DNA of 64,000 nucleotides from Chondrosia reniformis (lineage: Eukaryota; Porifera; Demospongiae; Chondrillida; Chondrillidae): the NCBI GenBank assembly GCA_947172415.1, contig OX359190.1, forward strand, positions 3,720,001 to 3,784,000, written 5' to 3'. The notes beneath the pieces are model-generated. The model saw nothing but the letters and a program-made list of their open reading frames with translations, was not told the DNA's origin and did not search any database. Below, piece after piece: positions 1-12,106 of this stretch. Both the position numbers and the translations under genes were made by a program. Every line of letters begins with the position of its first letter. The stretch's first letter is position 1.

Positions 1-1020
1 TCATCTTCACTCTATAAAGTCATGTTACAATATAAACTATAACCTTGTAAACTTACCAGTAAGCATCAAATGAAGAGATAGACTTTTATATGTACATAAT
101 TTCATTTGTGATATATCACAGAGTACGGTAGTACTCTATAAGTAGGGATGTGCGAAAAAAACATGGCCGCCCTATTCAATGTATTATCAATTAACACCTC
201 ATAAATCAACAACGTTGAGATTTTCGGTTGCATTCATGTGTTTGCAGTCGTTTTTGCATGCTTTTCTAAACGCTAAAACATGTTTCGATGCTCTACAACC
301 TTCGCAAAGTGGTTAAACCGAAATAGGCCAAATTCTGCAATTTCTCATTTTTTCTTCTTCTTTTTCAAATGAGCTAGTGCTAACATGCGAACTTACGCAG
401 GTACATACAAATACTAAATCGTCATGAATGTTTCCGAACTAGGGAATAGGCTACCCTAGATTTCAACGCGCTCCATCCGAAGCGTTGAAAGTGCCAAATT
501 TAGGGTCTCTTTGAACGCCATTTTTTAATTAAGTTTCAAATTCTCTATATAAAATAAGTAACTCGAGTGAGTAATATTTGTGGTACTGCCGCCACCCGCG
601 ATCGAATTTCTTAGGCACTTTGCAGGGCCTATATACAGTCGTATTCTTAACAATTATGCACCCTTTAATATTCTAAACTGAATGTTAAGAGAACGGTAGA
701 AAACATACTTATCAAATTTGGGATCTTTTCGGACGCCATTTTTTAATTTAGAGCTCTCTATTATATCGTCTATTCTGCTACTTTATTTCAAGTTTTAGTT
801 AAAAGTAGGGATGGCACGGTCTATAAGAGCAATATAGGGGGGTCTGCTGTAATCGTCAGCATACCGTCCATCGTATTCTTGTATTACGGGAATAGTTACC
901 TTGGAACTACATAAAATACATAACATATGAAAACTGATAACATATACACTGAGTAGGGTGGCCTTTGTGCCATGCATATCACATTATTCCAGTAGTTAGG
1001 TATATCAAGGTGTGAAAATA
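1..1020. other. Non-genic AT-rich left flank
   Basis: No coding region or RNA gene is supported here. Two diverged direct copies of a segment of about 55 bp are visible at 495-548 and 713-764, sharing the core cgccattttttaatt. They look like fragments of an interspersed repeat that I cannot name. Confidence 0.5.
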
Positions 1021-1037
1021 TTTGTGAAAAGGGGAAA

Positions 1038-1859
1038 GTGAGCTCTTGGAAGAAATGGCCAAAAAATCGACAAGAACGCAATCGGATTGCATGGGCTAGG
1101 AATCTAGGGGAAGGGTGCCAGACACCGTTGGGACAGGCCAGGAAAGCGTCAGGAAGATCGGATAAGGGGGAAGTGGTTTTCGTAGGAACACTGAAGACAC
1201 CCGTGAAAAAAGAGGATATCTTCTGTATCTGTGGTAAGAACAGGGAGTCGCTCGCCAAGAACAAGAGAGATTGGGTGGAATGCGAAGAGTGTAAGCGGTG
1301 GTCGCATCTGTCTTGCTACAAAATAGCGAAGGGGGTGATGGAAAGAGAAGACGTCCAATTCGTCTGTGTCTTCTGCCGTATGACTACGGTCTCATGCCAG
1401 AGAAAGGAAACAACAGCATGCCGGCAACAACAGGAAAGGCTGGCAGGAATGGAGAGGGAGATAAGTGAGTTAAAAGTAAAGCTAAAGGAGAGTAATGAAC
1501 AAAGTGAAAAGTACAAAGCAGAAGTTACTAGACTGAGTTCTAAGGTTGAGTGTCTAGACAGAGAGCTAAAGAGAAGAGAGGAAAGGGGAGGGGAGCTCCA
1601 TTCTACTAGGAGGGGGGACGGTACAGAGAAGCACTTATCCCAGGGAGAGCCTGAAAAGCCTGCAAATAAAGTTGGGGGTGTGGTGACCAGTAAGGGGAGT
1701 CAGGATACAGTAGAAGGGGAACAAATGGCTGCCAGTGCAAGAGGAGCAGTGCAAAGAGACCAAGGAAAGCAAGGACAGGGGAGGTCACAAAGGACGATAA
1801 AAAGTAGGAGGCAAGTAAAGGGGGAAAAAGCAAGAAAGACAGTTTCAGTGAGGCAGTGA
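1038..1859 (+). pseudogene. LINE ORF1: PHD finger plus coiled coil
   Basis: The 273-residue frame carries a PHD-like finger at about residues 63-113: CIC, then CEEC, a WSHLSC core and a final CVFC. From about 125 to 180 it is Glu/Lys/Arg-rich with heptad spacing, consistent with a coiled coil, and a basic Ser/Gln-rich tail follows. PHD fingers in ORF1 are known from CR1/L2-like LINEs and are thought to help bind nucleic acid or chromatin. The frame ends at a stop at 1857-1859, but coding resumes in another frame from 1873, so I read this as ORF1 broken by a frameshift. Confidence 0.75.
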
Positions 1860-1872
1860 AAAGAGGCAAGTA

Positions 1873-2157
1873 ATGGGTGCTATAGAGGTTTGGGGTACTC
1901 AAAGCTCGGATACCTGTAAGGAAGTAGCGAGGACAGTTGTGGAGAGTGTGGGCCCTCTCAGGGTTGGATTCTCAGTGATGACAAGGTATATAACGGGAAA
2001 TGACAAAGGGAAATGGTGGTTTGTCATTAAGGCACCAGAGGATATCCTTGTAGACCTTGAGAAGAATTGGAATCATGATGAGTGGGTACTTCAGAGAATA
2101 TGGGAGAAGTCTCAGTATTTTTTAGAATGGGGTCCTGTGTCGAGGAGATGCAGGTGA
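1873..2157 (+). pseudogene. C-terminal part of LINE ORF1, shifted frame
   Basis: A 94-residue frame begins 14 bases after the stop of the PHD frame. It has the look of a small folded domain, with GKWWFVIKAP and ending FLEWG, where LINE ORF1 proteins carry an RNA-binding or esterase-like domain. I cannot name the fold. A long run of G follows near 2180, between ORF1 and ORF2. Confidence 0.5.
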
Positions 2158-2232
2158 GGGAAGATATCCAGAAGCAAGTGGGGGGGGGGGGGTGGTGAGG
2201 GAGAAGTAGAGAGGGAGGGAGTAAAGCTGAAG

Positions 2233-3117
2233 ATGATGTGTTGGAACGTGTGTGGCTGGGGAAGAAGGGAGTTGGGAGGAGAGAAGGAGGAGTTTGATAT
2301 GAGGACAAAAGTAATTGACTTCTATGAGCCAGAGATGATAGCAGTGGTGGAAACATGGCTGAAGGGAGAGGAGATAATTGATGCAGAAGGATACAAATGG
2401 GTTGGGCGTAATAGGAGACTCCTGCATAAGAGAGCAGTGAGAGGATCTAGTGGGGTAGGGATACTGATAAAGGAGGAGCTGTTGAAGAGATGTAATCTGG
2501 AGATCTTGGATGCTGATAGTGAAGATATTTTGTGGGTTAAATTGGACTGGAAGGAAGATGAGTCAAGTTTAGTTTTGGCAGTGTGTTACATCCCACCGGA
2601 GACATCAAGCCGTGGCAAAGGCTCAGAAGAGACACTTCAGTTACTGGCTGAGCAGGTTGGCAAGTTTGGTGCACTGGGCCCCATAGTTACATGTGGAGAT
2701 TTTAATGCAAGATGTGGCAACCTGGAGGTAGAAGTGGATGGGATACCAAATAGGCATATCACGGACGTAATGAAGAATAGTCAAGGGGAAGGTTTTGTAG
2801 ATTTTCTAAGAAGCACAGAGATGTGTGTGGTGAATGGACAAATAGGAAGGGACACATTCACATGTGTGTCCAACAGAGGCTGTTCAGTGGTGGACTACTG
2901 TGTAATAGGAGTGGAGAACTTCCACCTTATTGAGAACTTTAAAGTGACACCAATGAGGGAGTCGATAGATGAAATGAAGTTGGAGGGGGAAGCAGTGAGA
3001 GTGCCAGATCACTCGTTATTAAGATGGGAGATACGGACAGAAGGAGTAGTCTCTCGAATTAGGACGGAGAAAAATAGGAAAGAGGAAAAAGTAAAGAGAA
3101 GGTATATTATCCCATAA
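2233..3117 (+). pseudogene. LINE ORF2 N-terminus: AP-endonuclease domain
   Basis: The 294-residue frame is an endonuclease/exonuclease/phosphatase-fold domain, which in LINEs nicks target DNA to prime reverse transcription. Visible motifs in order are MCWNVCGW (metal-binding Asn), VVETWL (catalytic Glu), SSGVGILI, CGDFNAR, VDYCVIG and the C-terminal VPDHSLL with its Asp-His pair. All key residues appear intact. The frame stops at 3115-3117 and the basic linker continues in other frames, so the enzyme is severed from the rest of ORF2. Confidence 0.8.
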
Positions 3118-3153
3118 GATTACCTAAAGGCAGAAGAGGATACTATCACTAGA

Positions 3154-3698
3154 TTGACAGAGAAGGTGGCGAATACAGGAAAGGATCAAGAGAGGATCGA
3201 TGAGGTATATGGAGAAGTTATGGTATTAATGAAGAAGTGTTTGAAGGAGGAAAAGTGGACTGCAACAAAAGATAGAAGACACCAACCTTGGTTCTCAAAG
3301 GAGAATGCCAGACTAAGAAACAGTTCCATAAGGCAGAAAAGGAATGGCTAAGCGGCATAAATAATCCAGAGAAGAGAAGACAGAAGAGAGCAATATATCT
3401 AGAGAAGAGAAGGAGATATAAAAAGGCAATTGTTAGGGCAAAAAGGAATTATGAAGAAAACAAAGGTATGGAGTTAGATAGTTTGATAAGAAACCAAAGA
3501 AAGTGGTGTAAGATGGTAAAGAAAATGAAGATAGGTGGCAAGCAGGGTAGACAGACAGATGTCTCCAAGGTGTACGACAAGGAAGGAGTGGCTAGAATGG
3601 GGGAGGTCAAAGGAGAGACTTTTATTAGACTAATGGAAGCACTGGTGCAATCTGTACTGCTGTATGGAGCCGAGGTGAGGGTTGTGGCAGAAAGTTAG
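3154..3698 (+). pseudogene. LINE ORF2 linker with RT domain deleted
   Basis: Overlapping frames at 3154-3351 and 3288-3698 encode the very basic linker that follows APE domains in LINE ORF2. At about 3630 the linker passes directly into SVLLYGAEV, which is normally the end of the reverse transcriptase. The palm motifs, including YxDD, are missing, implying a deletion of roughly 1.2-1.5 kb by comparison with typical LINEs. That size is an estimate from family architecture. Confidence 0.7.
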
Positions 3699-3712
3699 GG
3701 GCAGTTGAACAG

Positions 3713-4498
3713 GTGCAATTAAGGGCAGCAAGAATGTTTCTGGGAGTGAGTAAGCTACACCCAAATGTTTCCTTACAGTTTGAAATGGGGATGCTCCCAT
3801 TAGAATGGGAAGCCAAAAAGAGGTGCATTGAGTTCTGGTGGAGGATCTTAAGGTTGGACGAGGACAGACTAGTGAGACAGGTAGCACTGGAAGTTCTAAG
3901 AACGAGGGGCAAAGTACGATGGCTGAAGGAGTTGGAACAAAGCTTGGGGAAATTTGAATGGCAAAATGTGAGAATGGAAGACTTAGAAAGTATGTCCTTG
4001 GGGGAGGTGAAGTGTATGCTGACTGACAGTGCTGTGCAGGTAGTGAAACAGGAGTGGGAGGAAGAAGCTAAGATACGCTCAAAGGTGCAAATGATGGGTA
4101 GATTAATGGAGTATGATTGCAAAGCAAGGTGTGTGGAAACAGGAAGGAAGAATCTACGGCGGGTCCTAGTAAAGTTAAGAGGGGGAACGGCAGGGCTAAG
4201 AGTGGAAACAGGAAGGTGGAACAACTTAAAGAGAGAAGAAAGAATATGTAAGCAATGTGAAGAAGAAGAGGTGGAGGATGAAGAGCATTTCCTACTGCGC
4301 TGTGGGTCACGGGTGGAGAAGAGAAAGGAGTTGTTACAAGCCATGGGGGACACAGTGGAAGGATTCCAGGAGATGGGAGAAAAGAAGAAATGTGCTCTAA
4401 TACTAGATAGAGCCTGCAAGGAAGGAAGAGTGGGAAGAGCACTAGAGAAGATGTGGTATCACAGATTCTACGAACATAGTACTGATGTCACTGACTAA
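3713..4498 (+). pseudogene. LINE ORF2 C-terminal domain with zinc finger
   Basis: The 261-residue frame continues the LINE C-terminus after LYGAE. It is rich in Trp, Arg and Glu and contains a CKQC...EHFLLRC finger (4249-4312), a common feature of LINE C-termini (CxxC-x-HxxxxC). It ends at 4498, followed by about 110 bp of 3' UTR and the TAA tail. Confidence 0.7.
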
Positions 4499-4606
4499 AT
4501 GGCGATTTGTGGAAAATAACCCATTTTTTATGTATATAATTTAATTTATTGTCTGCACAGTGCTACATGGGGCAAACGCCCTAGTGTGCTTTGCACATGA
4601 TGCACT

Positions 4607-4607
<1 letters not shown>

Positions 4608-4642
<35 letters not shown>
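4608..4642. repeat. TAA microsatellite between two LINEs
   Basis: About eleven TAA units close the PHD/APE LINE. They are immediately followed by the 5' end of a different LINE whose start codon lies at 4657. The run is probably the 3' tail of the first element and the insertion site of the second. Confidence 0.85.
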
Positions 4643-4643
<1 letters not shown>

Positions 4644-4656
4644 CACGTGTGAAAAG

Positions 4657-5436
4657 ATGGCGGTGCGATCCCAAGTTCGATGTTGCCCGTGTATGAAGAC
4701 TGGGCGTTGTGTAAGGTGCCAGTGTGTAAAGAATGGTTTATCGTGTGTTGATTGTTGGCCTTCACTATCTAATCCAGCCAGATGCAAAAATCTAAACCGT
4801 TTGTCTTCATCAATTATAGCCGCAAATTCCAGCGTAACTGACAATATGGAAGATTCTCACACGCTAGATTGTGTTAGTCCGAACGATTCGGGATCTCAGT
4901 GTTCCCAAATTTGGGAGATGCTAAAGCTCTTTGTCAAGCCTGCATGGATTCTTAAAAGAATTCCTCGCCTGTCTCGACCATCTGCCGCTAGAAAATTCGC
5001 TGCCATCGTTGAGCAAGTGGTGTCGCGTAACGATGTGCCGGCTTGGGATAGGCTTCTCCAATTTCCTAGGAGATGCCTGCGCCTGCCTCAGCGAGGAGGT
5101 AAACGCTGGAACTTGGCGTCCTTGATTAACAAACAAGTGTCTGAGGAGAGCAACAACCTTAATGATCCCTCCCACAATGTCAGAAGCTATGGAAGAAAGT
5201 CAGGAAAGTCGTCAAAATCGCGGGACGTCACGGAGGCGTTGGCCGCTAGAGTTAGCAGTAAGCTAGAGGAGGGGGATTACAGAGGTGCAGTGAGATTGGC
5301 CTGCAGCAGGGACACAATAGCAGAACACTCCCTTTCCAACATTGAAACAATGAGACTGAAACATCCCCCCGGCATAAGAATTCCACCATTGAAGAACAAC
5401 CACACCCAACTTCTTTGGGTTTTGCTATTGATGTAG
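4657..5436 (+). pseudogene. RLE-LINE N-terminal region, Cys-rich finger
   Basis: The likely start is the ATG at 4657, just after the TAA run; the longer open frame upstream only translates the microsatellite as Asn. Residues about 8-45 hold a dense Cys pattern (CCPCMKTGRCVRCQC, then CVDCW and a final Cys), presumably a zinc-binding DNA-recognition module. The downstream part is Ser/Arg/Leu-rich. The frame ends at 5436, with the RT beginning in another frame from about 5400, so one frameshift separates them. Confidence 0.65.
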
Positions 5437-6701
5437 ATACAGTTAGGAGAGCTATCATGTCATTTCCGAATGGCTCTAGCGGTGGAATGGACGGTCTGTT
5501 GCCACAGCATCTGAAAGATCTCATTGGACAAGCAGCAGAGGAAGGTGCCGTGAGTGTTTTGAATGCACTAACTGCCTTGACTGCTTTGATCCTAGAAGGT
5601 AGGACTCCTGCACCAATCCGTCCTCTCTTGTTTGGTGCTAAACTTACAGCACTCACAAAGGAAAGGGGTGGTATTCGCCCAATAGCTGTTGGGGGGGCCA
5701 TCAGGAGGCTCATGTCCAAATGTGCATGCCTCCATGCTCTCACCACAATTCCGGACCTTTTGGCCCCCCACCAGTTAGGGTTTGGAGTTCCAGATGGCAT
5801 GGAAGCAGCAGTCCATGCCACAAGGATTTATTTGAGCAATTTATCCACCAACAAGGCTATCATTAAGGTGGATTTTAGAAACGTATTCAACAGTGTTAGG
5901 CGTGACAAAGTGATCTGTGTGGTCAAGAGGTTAATTCCTGAACTGTTACCATATGTCCACTCAGCCTACTCCATGGAGTCAGTCCTGTTATGGGACGAAG
6001 TCGAGATCACATCATCGGAGGGTATCCAGCAAGGGGATCCTATTGGTCCGTTGCTGTTCTGTTTGTCAATCCAAGATCTTGTGTCTAGGTTGAAGTCGGA
6101 GTACAAAGTCTTTTATCTTGATGATGGCACGATAGGTGGCACACTTGAGAACATTTCGGCGGATTTGAGGTGTATTGAGGAGGAGGGCCAGCAGCTAGGC
6201 TTATGCCTCAATGTAACAAAATCAGAGCTGATCTCCAATAACCGATCCGACGTAGAGGGTATGCTATCTGTTTTCCCTGGCTTGCAGTATGTTTGCCCTG
6301 ATCAAGCAATGTTGCTGGGATCCCCTTTGGGAACCAGTTCATTGGAGTCGGTGTTGGATTCCCAAATTAGCAACCTTCAATTGATAGGAGAGCGCTTGCA
6401 CCATCTCCATACTCACGATGCTCTTACTCTCTTCCGTCATTCGTTCTCTGTGCCTAAGTTGTTACATGTTTTGCGCACATCACCAGCCTTTCAAGCGGCA
6501 CCCTTGTTGGTCTCTTGGGACCAGTTGTTACTATCCATTGTTTCCAAGATTACCAACATCAACTTCCATTCAGATGATGCTTGTTGGCTTCAGTCCACCC
6601 TCCCTGTGTGGTCTGGTGGTCTTGGCATCCGAAGGGCCTCTCATCTTGCACCTATACTGCCTTTTTGGCCTCAGCTGATGGAGCGCACTCACTGGTGCTA
6701 G
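5415..6701 (+). pseudogene. RLE-LINE reverse transcriptase domain
   Basis: RT motifs are readable in order: GSSGGMDGL near the start, RPIAVG, LGFGVPDG, IIKVDFRNVFN (first catalytic Asp), GIQQGDPIGPLLF, then FYLDDGTIGG with the catalytic Asp pair, followed by GLCLNVTKSELI. In FRNVFN a Lys/Arg-Asn form replaces the more usual FKNAFN. The frame is open for 428 codons and then shifts near 6660, where the C-terminal domain continues. Confidence 0.85.
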
Positions 6702-7540
6702 ACCTGTTACCAGATCATCTCTCAACATCCCCTTATGAGGAAAGGGATTCCACTTTGAGGGCATGGAAGCAAGACTTACCACCCGAGACTCCTGTTCCAA
6801 CTGTGTCTACTAGCCAGAAGGCCTGGGATAAACCAAGGATAGACTTTTTGTTTGAGAGCATCCTTGCATCATGTAAGGATGATGTGTCTAAAGCCAGGCT
6901 GTTGGCAGCCAGCTCAGTAGGATCTGGGGCATGGTTGAATGCCCCGCCAGTTTCCTCCCTGGGGCTGAGGATGAGTGATGAGGCCATCCGGATAGCTGTG
7001 GGACTGAGAGTGGGAGCCTCTCTCGGACAGCCCCACCAGTGTGCACATTGTGGCATTGAGGTTGATCAATTTGCCAGGCATGGTCTAAGTTGTAGGTTCA
7101 GCCAAGGAAGATTTCCGCGCCATAACGCAGTGAATAACATCATCCAACATGCCCTCACAGCTGCGAAAATCCCGTTGCGGCTAGAACCTTCTGGGCTTCA
7201 CCGGTCAGACGGGAATCGCCCTGATGGAATGACCATGGTCCCCTGGGAACAGGGAAAGTATTTAGTATGGGATACCACATGTATTGACACTTTTTGTCAA
7301 TCACACTCCCGGAGAGCTGCCATTGAGCCAGGAGGAGCTGCCGCTCACGCTGAAGAGGAAAAGGCCAAGAAGTATGCTCACCTCGACAGAATCTATCGAT
7401 TCCAGCCAGTAGCTATGGAGACATGTGGCTCTATAGGTCCCAAGTCCAGGGATTTCCTGAGGGAGCTTAGCAAGCGTCTCAGGATGGTGACTGGAGAACC
7501 AAAGTCACATGCCTTCCTAGTGCAGAGCAGTCAACATTGA
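6581..7540 (+). pseudogene. RLE-LINE C-terminus: CCHC finger and endonuclease-like motif
   Basis: The coding part from about 6660 contains CAHC...HGLSC (a CCHC finger, 7039-7095), then RPDGMTMVPW followed by LVWDTTCIDTF. This gives the spaced PD...D arrangement expected of restriction-like LINE endonucleases. It ends with a conserved-looking tail (PVAMETCGSIGP). The order finger then PD...D matches R2/R4-type elements. The frame appears intact to its stop at 7538-7540. Confidence 0.7.
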
Positions 7541-7670
7541 GTTTATGGTTTAATGTGATTATTATTATTATTATTATTTATCCATTGTAAAATTTAAATT
7601 TTACGTTAAGGTTGTATTTTAATTTCTGGTGTTAGTATATTTCCCCGTTTTACTAATTTATTGTATTCAT

Positions 7671-8238
<568 letters not shown>

Positions 8239-8305
<67 letters not shown>

Positions 8306-8325
8306 TAATAATAATAATAATAATA
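8239..8325. repeat. TAA microsatellite, slightly interrupted
   Basis: About 87 bp of TAA units with a few interruptions (attaat near 8305). It forms the 3' boundary of the truncated LINE copy, so that copy has TAA repeats on both sides. Confidence 0.95.
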
Positions 8326-8706
8326 TATAACTGAGTCCTGGCCAGCTTAAGCTGTAGCTACATACTTAACATATACATGTAGGCATAAATTCCACTTGAC
8401 ATTAAAAATTTAACTCCAAAGCAAGCTAAAATACAAGATTCTCAATAATATAATAAGGATTTCTTCTGAGTCAAACATATCTTTTGAAAGGATCATCTTT
8501 CTACTTTCAGAGTGTTGAAAGATAATCTTTTCAATAGATTTAAGATTCTCCAAAAATTAAAAACCCCTTTCTATACAATTGAAAATGTAAATATAATCCC
8601 GTTTCCTGAAAAGTATTCACCCCTACTTCAGTTATCATGTGTGAAAGCTATGGTAAGCTAATTCACATAAAATGTCATGTATGTATGCATACATGTAGTA
8701 ACTCAC

Positions 8707-9015
8707 GAATAGAAATACACATAGTGTTCCCCTGATAATGTACAAAGAAGTTCTCCATCTGCACCTCTAGGACCTTGCTTTGTTGAAGCCTTATATGCAT
8801 AGTCATCATTTTTGCAAATTCTGAACAAGTGTATATATTGGTTGGTACTTATTTTGTACGTACATGTTAGAATACACAGAAGCTGTACATATATATGTTC
8901 GTATGTGTATAAGCAGTGAGTATAGATTGCATGAGACTCACATTTTGTTACGTTTGGAAAAATCATTCAATTCATCTTTAAATTCTTCTAAAAATTCTGT
9001 AGTAGTGACTTCCAT
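8707..9015 (-). CDS. Two candidate exons of an unrecognised - strand gene
   Basis: On the - strand an ATG at 9015 opens METV-like coding sequence to 8942, where a GTGAGT donor follows. After a short intron, a TTCAG acceptor starts exon 8820-8707 in matching phase (ICKNDDYAYKAS... to HYVYFYS), ending at another GTGAGT donor. Phases agree (2+1, then 2 left over). A possible further exon, ENLKSIEKIIFQ..., lies near 8430-8555. I do not recognise the protein. The METV ATG may be internal, since an acceptor-like TACTACAG lies just after it. Confidence 0.45.
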
Positions 9016-9167
9016 TGCAAATATTATATCATAATTACAAAAAATCTACATATATAAAATTAATATATATACACATATATATATAAGTATACAATAAAAA
9101 ACAACAAACCTTATAATTGGAAAAAATAGAGGAACTTTAAGATCAAAAGCCCATCTTAAAGCATCAA

Positions 9168-9452
9168 TATCATCATCATTAAACTCTGGATATTACCCCT
9201 GCCCACTCATGTCCCCTGAGGAGTGCAATGAGCAAATGGGAGGAACCAAAGTTTGAAACTTTCATCGTATGCCATACTGATGAGTCCTAATAAGGACGAA
9301 ACAGCTGTCTATGGCTCGACCATCTTTTTGAGTGGCTAGGGGGAGACTCTGGTTCCTATCAAGCGAACTTTGGTTCCGCCCATTTGCTCATTGCCCTCCT
9401 CAGGGGACATGAGTGGGTAGGGGTAATATCCAGATCGAGTTTAATGAGGATG
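9168..9452. repeat. Long hairpin with ribozyme in its loop
   Basis: The left arm (9168-9254) and right arm (9366-9452) are nearly perfect reverse complements over about 86 bp; both contain the string caggggacatgagtggg or its complement. The loop of about 110 bp carries a hammerhead motif. The unit looks like a small mobile element or the terminal repeat of one. Confidence 0.85.
9272..9314 (+). ncRNA. Hammerhead ribozyme, type I
   Basis: All core elements are present: CTGATGA at 9277-9283, stem II gtcct/aggac (9284-9288 with 9293-9297, loop AATA), GAAA at 9298-9301, a minimal stem III from the palindrome acagctgt, and the cleavage triplet GTC ending at 9309. Stem I pairs ccata (9272-9276) with tatgg (9310-9314), and further weak pairing outside could supply loop contacts. 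The layout closely resembles metazoan hammerheads of Penelope-like and small retroelement families. Cleavage would fall after C9309. Confidence 0.88.
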
Positions 9453-9465
9453 AAACCTTATACAG

Positions 9466-10780
9466 GTTGTAATTAGAATATTATTTAACACTGACACTGA
9501 ATTTAATTAAATTCATGTATATATAATTAATATGCTTAGAAAATATGTTTTATAGTTAGGTGGTTTTTACATATAGAACTGTATATTAAAACCACCTAAT
9601 AACAATTTGTCTAGATGAATTTTAAATGATTCAGTAACAACACAATTTGCACATTGCAACCACGAAGGTCTTCGTCAGCATAAAATGAAACTCTCTCATC
9701 ATTATATGCTGATAAAGACTTTCAAAACATATATATATATATATGGGTTATATAGATTGGTACAATATAGGCAGCATTGTACTTTAAATGTATATTGCAA
9801 GAATATTCTCGTTTATATGTATATATACGTATATATGTTTGTATGTTCAAATGCCATGCCATCTATACAAGCTAGACTTACAGTTTTAAGACAGTTGGTT
9901 AATATGTATAACCATACAACATTCATAAGCTGACAAAACCACATATAACCAGCGCAATATATTTGTATATCCCAACTATTAGTTTTTTCTTAGTGATTTA
10001 ATTTTAATTTTATTATTTCCTGAATATGTTTATGTAAGGTTTAATTTTCATGCATTATCCCATCTAATATTATACTGTATATGGATAGATAGGCATTTTC
10101 TTTTCTAATCTTGTTTCCCTGTCATATCATATTTACCATCATTTCCATTTTCTCATATACGTATATATACTTAAAAATGGGATAGGTATATTTACCCCAA
10201 ACATAACATTTAATTTGCACTCTTATAATCCTGGTTACCTACGTACTGTAGAGCTAAAATGGTATGTGTGTGAGAAATTTATTTGATTTTGGAAAATAAA
10301 TAAAACTCACACATACAATTGCAGTTGTAATTTACAGTATATAATAACCTTGAAATAGGGATATATAACATATACATATATATAAATAAAAAACATAATA
10401 GAGGATAACCCTCCATTCAAGTACTTTCTTTGTAGTCTTTTACAATATAAGGCATTAAAAATCTAACAAAACAATCAGCACAAAAGAAATATAGAAGCAC
10501 ATGTGTCCAGGACTGGGAAAATGGTCTGTTTGGGTTATCTAGACTGTTGCAAGGTTAGAATACACACCTAACTGCTTCAAAACGAGTAATTTCAATATCT
10601 TATTAGATGAGGAAAAAGACACCACAATATTGCCCCCTATATATACACTAAAATATGATAAAGTTTAACTAAAATATGTGTTATATAGATGACCTAAACA
10701 ACCCTTTCCCAAATCATGACACATAATATATAAATTCTTGCATATGCATATTCTAAATCTGTGTATATTCAACTTGTTTG
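9466..10780. other. AT-rich region without supported gene
   Basis: Rich in (TA)n and TATATA tracts. A short palindrome-like stretch lies at about 9559-9600 (aggtggtttttacatatag against a complementary accacctaat). No convincing coding sequence; possibly intronic to the unassigned - strand gene. Confidence 0.5.
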
Positions 10781-10788
10781 ATCATGAC

Positions 10789-10885
10789 CTTAAATAGAAC
10801 TGTTTTGATCCAACTCCTTTCCTCGTACTTGGTTCTACTAAATTTCTTTATATTGTATGAAAGAATACGCAAATCAGTTTCTGCC
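10789..10885 (-). CDS. Weak candidate exon, - strand
   Basis: Open - strand segment (AETDLRILSYN... to KTVLFK) preceded by an acceptor-like ACAATTAG and followed by GTCATG, a poor donor. Composition is coding-like. It could belong to the same unassigned gene as the exons at 8.7-9.0 and 12.0 kb. Confidence 0.2.
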
Positions 10886-10963
10886 CTAATTGTTAGTAAA
10901 CAATGTTTGATATATATACAGTGTGTACATATATAACTACGTATGTATGAAATACAAAACACA

Positions 10964-12010
10964 AAAAACTAATGAGAGAACAAAAACTAAATTACTGAAC
11001 CACCTAAGTCCTCATACCCTCAAGTTTTTGGTACTTAACCCTTTTATCAGTAACCCTCGAACTTACAGTTAGCAAATAGTTCAAATTGGTTGGTTCTGTT
11101 TTTATGACGGTTATTGATTGCATATTCAAAAATGGAAAATAGGGTTAATTATAGGTAATGCAATGTATTAAAGATGTGCCTTTGTCTTAAAGTCATTTTG
11201 TCAAAAGAAATAGGAAAAGCCATAAGTGGGTACATGAAACATCTTTTCAGCAAGTGTTTACTTTACTACAAATACCCTAAATAGTTGTGAATGGAGTACA
11301 TCATATTATATATGTAACGTTCTCCTCTCGAGTCCGTTATATTAGCACAACCACGCCACGGTTAACGACTTGTCGAATGAGCACTCGCAAAGTTAATCGT
11401 AATCCACTTATCAAGGAAACAGAAAAGATACTCTCTACTACCAAAAAAACATCATACATACACTTGTTCAAGACAGTCAAAAACCAGTATACAATGACGT
11501 AATCAATTCTTTTTTTTTTAAGTAGCTAGCCTAGCAACAGTTCTTTACATATAGACAGGTTAATTTTTGATAATTATTATTTTTGACAAAGTGACACCTA
11601 TCTTTAGATTCCGGGCCTGGCTAGTGAAGCTAATATAACAATATAAAGGATTATTAGCTACTGCTAAATTACCAATTCTATTTTTAAAGTTTATCAAATA
11701 CACATAGACCTCTGTAGAACTTTAGTAGCAGCCATTTCTATAGGATAGATATCACTAAATTTAATTTAGTTTCTAGTGAATGAACTGTTACAGGTCAAAA
11801 GGTTAAAAATATCAATGTACATAATGTGAAACCTCTTTGGTTGCAAAATATTATCCTAAATATCTTATGACTACAGTATAAACAAAAAAAGTGGTTGGCA
11901 ATTAAAGGGGCACCATCTTTTCATATATATATGAATACTGATTTTCCGTCTTTGGAACCCATATACTTCAATGTTATCACTTTGATTATTATTCATTTGT
12001 AGATATATAT
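10964..12010. other. Non-genic or intronic
   Basis: No supported gene. A 71-codon + strand frame at 11287-11502 has no recognisable domain or splice context. Confidence 0.4.
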
Positions 12011-12017
12011 ACCTTAC

Positions 12018-12106
12018 CCAACTGCTTGAAAGTTTGCAGTCCATAATACTGACAGAATCGATAAACAAGGCAACACTGTTAAGCAAAACCTGATCAGCAT
12101 CTTTCT
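12018..12106 (-). CDS. Candidate internal exon, - strand
   Basis: An 89-bp - strand segment with a strong acceptor (TTACATTTTCAG) and donor (TTGG|GTAAGG). It reads EKDADQVLLNSVALFIDSV and continues to KLSSSW. Size, splice signals and composition all suit a real exon. The product is not recognised; it is in the right order and strand to join the 8.7-9.0 kb exons. Confidence 0.5.

Larger units (their letters stand above)
1038..4642 (+). mobile_element. PHD/APE-type LINE, internally deleted, with TAA tail
   Basis: Non-LTR retrotransposon read on the + strand. In order it has an ORF1 with a PHD-type zinc finger and coiled coil, an ORF2 beginning with an apurinic-endonuclease-type domain, the stretch that should hold the reverse transcriptase, a C-terminal region with a CxxC...HxxxxC finger, a short 3' UTR and a (TAA)n tail at 4608-4642. 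The RT fingers, palm and YxDD motif are absent: the sequence jumps from the endonuclease linker to the conserved LLYGAE end of the RT domain near 3660. The copy is therefore non-autonomous, and it also carries frameshifts. Simple-repeat tails are known from several LINE clades; I do not assign the clade. Confidence 0.85.

Noticed and set aside
11287-11502. 71-codon + strand ORF
   Set aside because: No domain, no splice context and ordinary AT-rich surroundings.
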